From positions 1 to 30,300 of IMG/VR virus record IMGVR_UViG_3300027762_000027: 30,300 nucleotides of DNA. One strand, 5' to 3'. Of this stretch, positions 7,650 to 14,191 are shown piece after piece. The first letter of the stretch is position 1; each line of letters starts with the position of its first letter. Source of the stretch: a virus. The translations under genes were made by a program, and so were the position numbers. The notes under the pieces are model-generated. The model was not told the origin of the DNA, made no database searches, and was given only the letters and a program-made list of their open reading frames with translations.

Positions 7650-7653
7650 TAAT

Positions 7654-8310
7654 ATGAAAGGTTTCAACTGGGCTGGAGATTTAAACGGTCAAAAAAATCC
7701 ATTAGTTAGAAAATTTTATATACCAACAGCAACCGTCATTGAAAAAGGCGAACCTGTTAGATTTACACCAGGTACAGGAATCGTTGTGTTAGACGATCCT
7801 ACAGACCTACAAGATGCTATATTAGGTGTATCCATGCAAGAACACGCTGCAAATAGTGGAACAACACTTGAAGTTTCATATTCACCTACTGCTATTTATA
7901 AGTATGTGGCAGCAAAAGCATACACGCTTACTGGTGGTTCTACAACTACTGCTGTTGATGATAGTTTATTACCAGATGAAGCAGATACATTCAATGGTGG
8001 ATCAATAAAAATCATTACTTGTGCTGCTGATTCTAGTCTTGTTGGTAGAATAGTAAAAATAACTGACTATGCAGCAACAGACGGAACAATTACTCTAGCT
8101 GAAACATTACCCGCTGCTCTTGCTGCTGGTGACACAATTTACATTTGCCCAGGAAACATGATGGAAGGATTTTTAGGTTGGGATTTATCAGCGGATGCAA
8201 TGCACCCTGACTTTGATACAGAAGGCAGTAACGTATTAAAATTCCTATACTCTAATCCAGAAACATTGGAAATGTATTTCACATTCTTACCATATGAGCC
8301 GAATACTTAA
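7654..8310 (+). CDS. Head structural protein, decoration-like
   Basis: This 218-residue protein begins five bases after the scaffold stop, with AAGGAGA upstream (7640-7646). It is rich in Thr, Ala and Gly and in predicted beta strands (PLVRKFYIPTATVIEKGEPV, GTTLEVSYSPTAIYKYVA) and has no transmembrane segment. Its strand-rich start (ATVIEKGEPVRF...) resembles capsid-associated proteins that lie beside major capsid genes in other phages, and the order scaffold-this-capsid supports a capsid decoration or stabilising role. A minor head protein is an alternative. Confidence 0.6.
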   Translation: MKGFNWAGDLNGQKNPLVRKFYIPTATVIEKGEPVRFTPGTGIVVLDDPTDLQDAILGVSMQEHAANSGTTLEVSYSPTAIYKYVAAKAYTLTGGSTTTAVDDSLLPDEADTFNGGSIKIITCAADSSLVGRIVKITDYAATDGTITLAETLPAALAAGDTIYICPGNMMEGFLGWDLSADAMHPDFDTEGSNVLKFLYSNPETLEMYFTFLPYEPNT

Positions 8311-8350
8311 TAAGTTAATTTCGCCTAGCTACCATGAGTAGCAAAGGAAT

Positions 8351-8383
8351 CCAGTTTTCGTAAAAACGATTACTGGTTTTTTT
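8351..8383 (+). terminator. Rho-independent terminator before the capsid gene
   Basis: CCAGT-TT-TCGT-AAAA-ACGA-TT-ACTGG folds into two short stems separated by a symmetrical T/T internal loop, followed by seven T. It separates the scaffold/decoration pair from the major capsid gene and probably contributes to the different amounts of these products. Confidence 0.8.
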
Positions 8384-8416
8384 ATACCCAATTTTAGAAT
8401 AAGGAGATGATATATC

Positions 8417-9322
8417 ATGGCATTAACAGCTCAACAGTTTTCCACGTTAGAAGGAAACATTAGAGAGGTTTGGGATGCGTTTCATAAAGCACAAAAAGAC
8501 TATAACCCTGAGTTATATAACATCGTAAAAGGAAATATGGCACAGTATACTGATTACACAATCGGTACTGCTGGAAGAATGACACCTTGGACTGGTGCTG
8601 TTGCGTATGACACTATTTCAGAAGGTTATACAAAACAATACAGAGCAAGTAAACATTCAACTGGTATTCAAGTAGATAGAGATATGTACGAAGATAAAGA
8701 ATGGAATAGAATTAAAAACCATGTAAATCTTATTGCTTATGGGGTTCACAAGACTTTACAATATGACGGAGCAGACATTTTCAATCAAGCATTTACTACG
8801 GCTTATCTTGGACCAGACGGAAAAAGATTATGTGCTACAGACCACAAATCAACTCCAGATGCACCAGCACAATCAAACACTGGAACATTAGAGTTGAATT
8901 ATGACAACCTCGAAACTACTCTAAGAGCTATGGAAGATTGGGTAGATGATAGAGGAGACAAAATGCTTATAGAGGGAAACAGAATTATTGCTGGTTCAGC
9001 TCAAAGAGTCAATTGTCAAAAGCTATTTGGTTCTGACAAAGAGGCTTATGTAGCTGACAACACAAAGAACGTATACAACGGATTTGATTTCTTTATACAT
9101 CCACTTATAAGCGGTAACAAGTGGTTCGTAGTAAATAAGGAATTAATGAAGGGTGGAGCTGGACTTAATATGTTTATGAGAAGAGATCCTAGAAGTATCG
9201 AAAGAGATGGAGATGCTGCTAAAGGAGACTTCAACACTGAAATGTTAAGCTGGAAATGTGTGGGCAGATGGACTAAAGGATGGACCAACTATTTTTGGTG
9301 CTATGGGCAAAACCCTGCATAA
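8417..9322 (+). CDS. Major capsid protein
   Basis: This 301-residue protein has AAGGAGA (8401-8407) upstream of ATG 8417. It starts MALTAQQFSTLEGNIREVWDAF. Segments such as GAVAYDTISEGYTKQYRASK, VDRDMYEDKEW and ADIFNQAF followed by CATDHKS resemble the Mu-type major head subunit branch of the HK97 fold. It is flanked by terminators on both sides, lies after scaffold and decoration genes, and has the expected length. No N-terminal prohead protease cleavage region is obvious, in keeping with the separate scaffold. The call is based on position and recalled family pattern. Confidence 0.8.
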   Translation: MALTAQQFSTLEGNIREVWDAFHKAQKDYNPELYNIVKGNMAQYTDYTIGTAGRMTPWTGAVAYDTISEGYTKQYRASKHSTGIQVDRDMYEDKEWNRIKNHVNLIAYGVHKTLQYDGADIFNQAFTTAYLGPDGKRLCATDHKSTPDAPAQSNTGTLELNYDNLETTLRAMEDWVDDRGDKMLIEGNRIIAGSAQRVNCQKLFGSDKEAYVADNTKNVYNGFDFFIHPLISGNKWFVVNKELMKGGAGLNMFMRRDPRSIERDGDAAKGDFNTEMLSWKCVGRWTKGWTNYFWCYGQNPA

Positions 9323-9342
9323 TCTCCACTAGAAAAGATTGC

Positions 9343-9401
9343 AATCCCCCCAGCTATATTATATAATAAAAGAAATATTTTATAGTTGGGGGGATTTAAT
9401 T
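9343..9401 (+). promoter_or_regulatory. Long hairpin: terminator-like, and masks the endonuclease ribosome site
   Basis: AATCCCCCCAGCTATA (9343-9358) pairs with TATAGTTGGGGGGATT (9381-9396) over 16 positions with a single G-U. The loop is AT-rich, and AATTTTT follows. It can end transcripts from the capsid gene. The only purine-rich ribosome site for the next gene, GGGGGGA (9388-9394), lies wholly within the 3' arm and would be buried in full-length transcripts. Such masking is known for homing endonuclease genes in phage T4. Confidence 0.75.
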
Positions 9402-9404
9402 TTT

Positions 9405-10214
9405 ATGCCTAATGGAGTTTATCTAGTTTGCTGTATGAAAACAAATAATATTTATGTTGGTGAGTCAAGGAATATCGGACATAGAATTTCTAGACATAAG
9501 TGGATGCTAAAAAATGGGACTCATTTTTCTAGGATATTACAGGATGACTGGAATAATAACGGTTCGCACAATTTTACTTTTGGTGTAATTGAACATATGG
9601 CTGATTCCAATAAAGAGGAACGGGTAAAGAGAGAATCTTATTGGATTGAACATTATAATGGAGACCCAGATTATAATGTTGTTAATGTATGTTTCGGTGA
9701 CACTCGTATGTCTGAGGAGGGTAAAGCCTCTTTTAAAAAGAAAATGAGCGAACGTATGTCTGGAGAAAACCATCCTATGTGGGGCAAAGAAGGATTTTGG
9801 AAAGACAAAAAAAGACCTGCTGAGTTTAGTTATAAAATTAGCAATGCTCTAAAAGGTCATACAGTCACAGAGGAAAGTCGTAAAAAAATGTCAGAAGCTA
9901 AACTAGGTAAAGAACCACCTAATAAATTTCAATCTACTCCAGAAATACTTGAAGAAATAAAATTTGGTATGAGTGCAAAAGAGTTCGCTGATAAGTATGG
10001 ATATTCAAAAAATACTTGGAAACGAATAAGAAAAGAACTTAAACAAACAGGCGAAATATCAGATACTAAACTTTCAAAGTATAAGGGAGTAACCTTCGAT
10101 AAGGGAAGAAATAAGTGGAGAGCGAGTTTTAGAGAAAATGGTAAAACTCGTACTATTGGTAGGTTCGATACTGAGGATGAGGCTTACAACATGATTTTGC
10201 AAAAGCAAAACTAA
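9405..10214 (+). CDS. GIY-YIG homing endonuclease with NUMOD3, HTH and AP2 DNA-binding parts
   Basis: This 269-residue free-standing endonuclease is predicted to cut intron-less or gene-less relatives and spread its own gene. Residues 4-85 are the GIY-YIG nuclease: GVY (4-6), YVG (17-19), catalytic Arg27 and Glu77 in RESYWIEHYN. A NUMOD3-type motif (SGENHPMWGK, about 119-128) and a related KALKGHTVTEES-like copy follow, then a helix-turn-helix region (AKEFADKYGYSKNTWKRI). The C-terminus is an AP2-like domain (YKGVTFDKGRNKWRASF ... TIGRFDTEDEA). The ATG at 9405 is chosen because the domain begins there; upstream in-frame codons fall in the hairpin. It interrupts the head gene order and is best read as an invader. 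Confidence 0.88.
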   Translation: MPNGVYLVCCMKTNNIYVGESRNIGHRISRHKWMLKNGTHFSRILQDDWNNNGSHNFTFGVIEHMADSNKEERVKRESYWIEHYNGDPDYNVVNVCFGDTRMSEEGKASFKKKMSERMSGENHPMWGKEGFWKDKKRPAEFSYKISNALKGHTVTEESRKKMSEAKLGKEPPNKFQSTPEILEEIKFGMSAKEFADKYGYSKNTWKRIRKELKQTGEISDTKLSKYKGVTFDKGRNKWRASFRENGKTRTIGRFDTEDEAYNMILQKQN

Positions 10215-10238
10215 GTAAAATAATAACAATAATTAATG

Positions 10239-10254
10239 GGGAGGGGAACCTCCC
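10239..10254 (+). terminator. GC-rich hairpin after the endonuclease gene
   Basis: GGGAGG-GGAA-CCTCCC is a perfect six-pair GC-rich stem with a four-base loop. The downstream T-tract is poor (TGCTTCCTATTTT), so it may be a weak terminator or a processing/stability hairpin before the beta-helix gene. Confidence 0.45.
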
Positions 10255-10284
10255 TGCTTCCTATTTTAGAGAGGAGTGTTAATT

Positions 10285-11247
10285 ATGGCATATACTCATT
10301 TTAAAAACTTGAGTGGAGTAAACAGTTTAGCAGTAGGTAAAAAAGGTAGTGAAAAGGTTATTGCTGATTCACTAGGAAGAATGTATTTAAACTTTGAGCC
10401 AGGCAATCAGTTTTATGTTGATTCTGGTTCTGGTAGTGCAAGTAATGATGGCTTAACATGGGCTACTGCTCTTGCTACTATTGACAGTGCAGTAAACAAA
10501 TGCACAGCTAGTAATGGTGATGTTATATGGGTTGCTCCAGGACATACTGAAACAATAACAGGAACAGATATTACTGTTGATGTTGCAGGTGTGACAGTAA
10601 TAGGTCTTGGCAAAGGTTCGCTAATGCCACAAATTAAACATAACCATGAAAACGCTGAAATATCTATTGCGGCTGACAACGTAACATGGAAAGGTATTAG
10701 ACATACCGCCGATGTTACTGGTGTAAAAGTAGCCATAGAAATTGAGGATGGTATTGATTATTGTACAGTTAGCGATTGTGTCTTTGACGTAGTTGCTACA
10801 GCTACTGATGAATTTCTTGTATCAGTTAGGACTAATGATGCATCGAATTTTGCATTAATCGAAAATAACTTTTTTGACATGGGATTAGGCGGAGCTGTTG
10901 CGGCTATATCATTCACAAAAGATACTGATGGTACGGTAGTAAGAAATAATGTTGCTATGGGTGACTATTCAACAGCAGTAATTAATGGAATAACAACTCT
11001 TTCAACTAAACTTCTTATTGAGAAGAATTTACTTGTAAATGGAGATGCTGCTAATGTCGGAACTGAACCAGGTATTGAGCTAGTAACTGGTAGTTCAGGC
11101 ATTATTCGTGACAATGATATAGTTTGTAATGTAAATACATTGGCATTGGCTATAGTAGCTGATGGTGTAATGATGTATAGAAACTATTCAACCGAAACAG
11201 TTGCTGAAACAGGAGCTGTGATTGGTACTGCTCATGCAAATGATTAG
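10285..11247 (+). CDS. Beta-helix (pectin-lyase-fold) virion protein, head fibre or decoration
   Basis: This 320-residue protein has AGAGGAG (10269-10275) nine bases before ATG 10285; an in-frame GTG at 10276 is less likely. After about 45 residues it has the YVDSGSGSASNDGLTWATALATI signature that opens many phage parallel beta-helix proteins. Short strands with hydrophobic/Asn ladders follow (VTVIGLGKGS, VTWKGIRHTADV, IENNFF, VVRNNVAM, IEKNLLV, IRDNDIV). No catalytic residues of pectate lyase are evident, so a structural surface role is more likely than an enzyme. The location just after the capsid gene suggests a head fibre or decoration protein. Confidence 0.75.
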   Translation: MAYTHFKNLSGVNSLAVGKKGSEKVIADSLGRMYLNFEPGNQFYVDSGSGSASNDGLTWATALATIDSAVNKCTASNGDVIWVAPGHTETITGTDITVDVAGVTVIGLGKGSLMPQIKHNHENAEISIAADNVTWKGIRHTADVTGVKVAIEIEDGIDYCTVSDCVFDVVATATDEFLVSVRTNDASNFALIENNFFDMGLGGAVAAISFTKDTDGTVVRNNVAMGDYSTAVINGITTLSTKLLIEKNLLVNGDAANVGTEPGIELVTGSSGIIRDNDIVCNVNTLALAIVADGVMMYRNYSTETVAETGAVIGTAHAND

Positions 11248-11267
11248 ACTAAACTAATAAATATACT

Positions 11268-11297
11268 GGGGTACATATTGTACCCCTTTTTATTTTA
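11268..11297 (+). terminator. Rho-independent terminator after the beta-helix gene
   Basis: GGGGTAC-ATATT-GTACCCC is a perfect seven-pair stem followed by TTTTTATTTT. This is a classical terminator and closes the capsid/beta-helix segment. Confidence 0.85.
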
Positions 11298-11309
11298 TAA
11301 GGAGATTTT

Positions 11310-11540
11310 ATGAGAGAGATTAAAAGAGAAAGATTAATAGACGATACAGACATGTTGCTATTTGACATATTAGAAGAACTAAAGAAAATGAATAATCCTG
11401 CTATCATACCTACTGAACCTACCACAGAAAGTGTTAAGTTAATAACCGAAACTAAGAGATACTCATGCAAATACTGTGGTGGAGGACACGACCAACCATG
11501 GGAGATAGCTAAGTGTGGGAAAAATAAAAAGAAAGGGTGA
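11310..11540 (+). CDS. Small Cys/His protein, unknown function
   Basis: This 76-residue protein begins at ATG 11310 with AAGGAG upstream, immediately after a terminator. The N-terminal half is a charged helix (REIKRERLIDD ... LFDILEELKKM), then a Pro/Thr linker. The C-terminal part has CKYCGGGHDQPWEIAKCG, with Cys-x-x-Cys, His and a further Cys spaced as in a small zinc-binding knuckle. It ends with a lysine-rich tail. I do not recognise the family. Confidence 0.7.
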   Translation: MREIKRERLIDDTDMLLFDILEELKKMNNPAIIPTEPTTESVKLITETKRYSCKYCGGGHDQPWEIAKCGKNKKKG

Positions 11541-11546
11541 TAATTA

Positions 11547-12128
11547 ATGTATGTTTATACTGATTACAAAACTCCAAAAATTATTGTTCCAAGTTGTACT
11601 GTAACTAATTGGAGTGGGTTGACAAACCAACCCGCGGGAGATGGAGTTGAAATTGTTTCGGATAATACTGCTGATACAATGGTATGTACCATATTTGGTA
11701 CTACTCATGGCACAAACGCATTTACACACGAACAAATAAATTTAAATGGTACAACTGTAGTTTCCACAACAAAACCTGATTGGGGAAATATCTATGGTGT
11801 TATACTTGCTAAACCAGATGGCAGCCAAATTAAAAGGGCTACTGGAACAATAACCATAAGAGAGGCTAGTGGTAATCAAGCAATAACAACAATAACAGCT
11901 ACTAACTTCCACGCAGGTATGATGAATTTATACTTACCTGGCACTAATGTAGAGATTTTTTCAGAGAGTGGAAACTTATACTGGAAAACCTTCTTACCTG
12001 TGGCAACAGCTACAACTGGCATTACTGACAAAGGTAAAACTGCAATAGGAGTTAAGGTTAAAGATTACGTTAGTTTAATATCCGATAATACTGGTTCTGT
12101 TTGTCAAATTGTAGTTTTGGATGATTAG
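11547..12128 (+). CDS. Putative structural protein of unknown function
   Basis: This 193-residue protein starts six bases after the preceding stop, with AAAGGG upstream. It is Thr/Gly-rich with many predicted beta strands (PKIIVPSCTVTNWSGL, GTITIREASGNQAITTIT, GMMNLYLPGTNVEIFSESG) and has no membrane segment. It lies in a run of fibre and decoration-like genes and is probably a virion component. No domain is recognised. Confidence 0.65.
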   Translation: MYVYTDYKTPKIIVPSCTVTNWSGLTNQPAGDGVEIVSDNTADTMVCTIFGTTHGTNAFTHEQINLNGTTVVSTTKPDWGNIYGVILAKPDGSQIKRATGTITIREASGNQAITTITATNFHAGMMNLYLPGTNVEIFSESGNLYWKTFLPVATATTGITDKGKTAIGVKVKDYVSLISDNTGSVCQIVVLDD

Positions 12129-12190
12129 TTGATTTATCAATTTAGTAATTTAATACCATGATTATACTTAATATGTAGGGAGGGTTTAAA

Positions 12191-14176
12191 ATGAGAAGGA
12201 CATTTGGTTCTGGAGATATAACATTAGATACTGAAAATGTTAATATAGACAATGCAGCGTTGGAGGCACTTATAGGAGAAGTACAAGCGAGTCCCACAGC
12301 CAACACATTATTAGACAGGGTGAAAACACTATCTACTTTAATAGGAGAAGTTCAAGCAAATCCTACTGATAATACTGTGTTAGATAGGTTAAAAGATTTA
12401 CTTACTGGAATAATTTTAGCAGAAGGAACTAATATAGTAGGTAAAGTTGGGATAGACCAAACAACAGACGGTACAACAAATAAGGTTGCTGTTGGTTCTA
12501 TTGCAGCAGGTACAGCGAAAATTGGAACAGTTAACATAAGAAATAATGCGGATAGTGCCAATATAGATCCTTTAGCAGAAGCTACATTTACAGGGCGTGT
12601 TGGAGAAGTACAAGCAAGTCCAACGGCTAACACGGTGTTGGATAGACTTAAAACTCTAGCTACATTAATTGGTGAAGTACAGGAGAATCCCACAGATAAT
12701 ACACTACTAGATAGATTGAAAGATATAAAAACAGCATTAGATAGTTTAACTGTAGAAACAGACACAACGGATTTAGAGGCATTGGTAGGTGAAGTGCAAG
12801 AAAGTCCTACCACTAATACGGTGTTAGATAGGTTAAAAACTATAAATACTACATTAGGCTCTTTATCAGTAGAAAGTGACACAACAGACTTAGAAGCTCT
12901 AGTAGGTGAAGTTCAAGCTAGTCCAACTCAATACACTTTATTAGATAGGGTTAAGTCTTTATTGACTGGAATAAGTTTGGCGGCTGGAACTAATTTGTTG
13001 GGTAAGGTAGGTATAGACCAAACTACAGATGGAACAACTAATAAAGTGGCGGTTGGTTCAATATCGGCAGGAACTAATAAGATTGGTTCTATAAATATTA
13101 GAAACAACGCAGATAATGCAAACATAGACCCTCTTGCAGAAACTACATTCACAGGTAGAATTGGAGAGGTACAAGCTAGTCCAACGGCAAATACCGTCTT
13201 AGATAGGTTAAAAACACTATCTACTTTAATAGGAGAGGTACAAGCGAGTCCTACAGAAAACACATTATTAGCAAGATTAAAAGATTTGTTATCAGGGATA
13301 GTTTTGGCAACAGGTAGTCATATTATAGGACAAGTTGGAATAGACCAGACTACTGATGGCACGACTAATAAAGTTTCGGTAGGTTCTATCGCAGCAGGTA
13401 CAACAAAAATTGGTTCTATCAATATAAGGAATAATGCAGATAGTGCGAACATAGATCCTTTGGCTGAATCAACATTTACAGCGAGAATAGGAGAGGTTCA
13501 AGAAACACCTACAGAAAACACGGTATTAGATAGACTAAAAACAATAAACACAACTCTAGGTTCATTATCAGTAGAAACAGATACATCGGATTTAGAGACA
13601 TTAATAGGGGAAGTACAAGCGAGTCCTACAGCTAATACTTTACTAGATAGGGTTAAAGCGTTATTAACTGGTATAGTATTAAACACTGGTTCTAATGTGA
13701 TAGGGCAAGTATCAATTAATCAGACTACAGACGGAACAACAAATAAAGTACAAGCAAGAAATGCTACACATGGAGATTTCCAAGTTAATGCCACTATCCA
13801 ACTTGCAGATACAGATGTGTCAAACACAAATGCTGTGCCTGTGAAGGTTGGCAAAGGAAGTTTGACTACATCCCATAATGCTGTGGAAGAAACAACTACA
13901 AGTGCTGAAATAGACACAACGGGTTATAACGCAGTTATGGTGTATGTTGAAGCTATATCAGGTGGAACATGGAAAGTAGATATTCAAGGTGCAGCAGCTA
14001 CAGGTGGAACATTCGTCAATTTATATGATAACTATGACAATCAATTAACTACAGGTAATCTAACAGCGGCAAGGGCAAGACTATTTGTTGGTGTAGGCAA
14101 CTTCATTAAAGTAGTTGCAACAGAAGTAGTTGACGGTGGTGCTTGTACGGTTAAAGTATTACCTATGGTTGTATAG
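12191..14176 (+). CDS. Repeat-rich virion protein with ten GEVQxxPTxNTxLDRLK repeats
   Basis: This 661-residue protein has AGGGAGGG before ATG 12191. Residues about 28-520 are built from ten copies of a 20-odd residue unit, GEVQxxPTxNTxLDRLK, each probably a short helix in a coiled-coil-like shaft. Between some copies lies a longer beta-type block with VGIDQTTDGTTNKV, GSIxAGTxKIG and IRNNADxANIDPLAE, present three times in full and once shortened. The last about 130 residues are non-repetitive and beta-rich (TGYNAVMVYVEAISGGTWKVD), perhaps a globular tip. GEVQ repeats of this kind occur in phage structural proteins of low-GC bacteria. A trimeric fibre or capsid spike is the likely role; it is inferred. 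Confidence 0.7.
   Translation: MRRTFGSGDITLDTENVNIDNAALEALIGEVQASPTANTLLDRVKTLSTLIGEVQANPTDNTVLDRLKDLLTGIILAEGTNIVGKVGIDQTTDGTTNKVAVGSIAAGTAKIGTVNIRNNADSANIDPLAEATFTGRVGEVQASPTANTVLDRLKTLATLIGEVQENPTDNTLLDRLKDIKTALDSLTVETDTTDLEALVGEVQESPTTNTVLDRLKTINTTLGSLSVESDTTDLEALVGEVQASPTQYTLLDRVKSLLTGISLAAGTNLLGKVGIDQTTDGTTNKVAVGSISAGTNKIGSINIRNNADNANIDPLAETTFTGRIGEVQASPTANTVLDRLKTLSTLIGEVQASPTENTLLARLKDLLSGIVLATGSHIIGQVGIDQTTDGTTNKVSVGSIAAGTTKIGSINIRNNADSANIDPLAESTFTARIGEVQETPTENTVLDRLKTINTTLGSLSVETDTSDLETLIGEVQASPTANTLLDRVKALLTGIVLNTGSNVIGQVSINQTTDGTTNKVQARNATHGDFQVNATIQLADTDVSNTNAVPVKVGKGSLTTSHNAVEETTTSAEIDTTGYNAVMVYVEAISGGTWKVDIQGAAATGGTFVNLYDNYDNQLTTGNLTAARARLFVGVGNFIKVVATEVVDGGACTVKVLPMVV
12270..13770 (+). 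repeat. Tandem and higher-order coding repeats in the GEVQ protein
   Basis: Ten GEVQ units are arranged with 3.5 copies of a longer block that starts near 12402, 12964, 13288 and 13668. Some segments are nearly identical at DNA level, for example AAAACACTATCTACTTTAAT in two places, while others differ mainly at third codon positions. This implies old duplication with continuing recombination and selection on the protein. Confidence 0.85.
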
Positions 14177-14191
14177 AAAGGGGGACTAATT

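Noticed and set aside
7826-8008. Forward 60-residue frame inside the decoration-like gene
   Set aside because: It lies wholly within a better-supported gene in another frame and has no ribosome site.
8328-8342. GCTAC-CATGA-GTAGC hairpin as a terminator
   Set aside because: No T-tract follows. The real terminator is the hairpin at 8351-8383. It may only add local structure.
12129-12190. Promoter before the GEVQ-repeat gene (TTGATT ... TATACT)
   Set aside because: The spacing and -35 match are poor, and such AT-rich hexamers occur by chance in this DNA. No other convincing promoter was seen in the short intergenic gaps.
12270-13770. CRISPR-like or satellite repeats
   Set aside because: The repeats are in-frame protein repeats of unequal spacing with synonymous drift, without short constant repeats and unique spacers.
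12352-13917. Long reverse-strand reading frames opposite the repeat genes
   Set aside because: They arise from the low-complexity Thr/Val/Ala codons of the forward genes, have no ribosome sites and show shadow-type composition. The same holds for the other reverse frames in the window.
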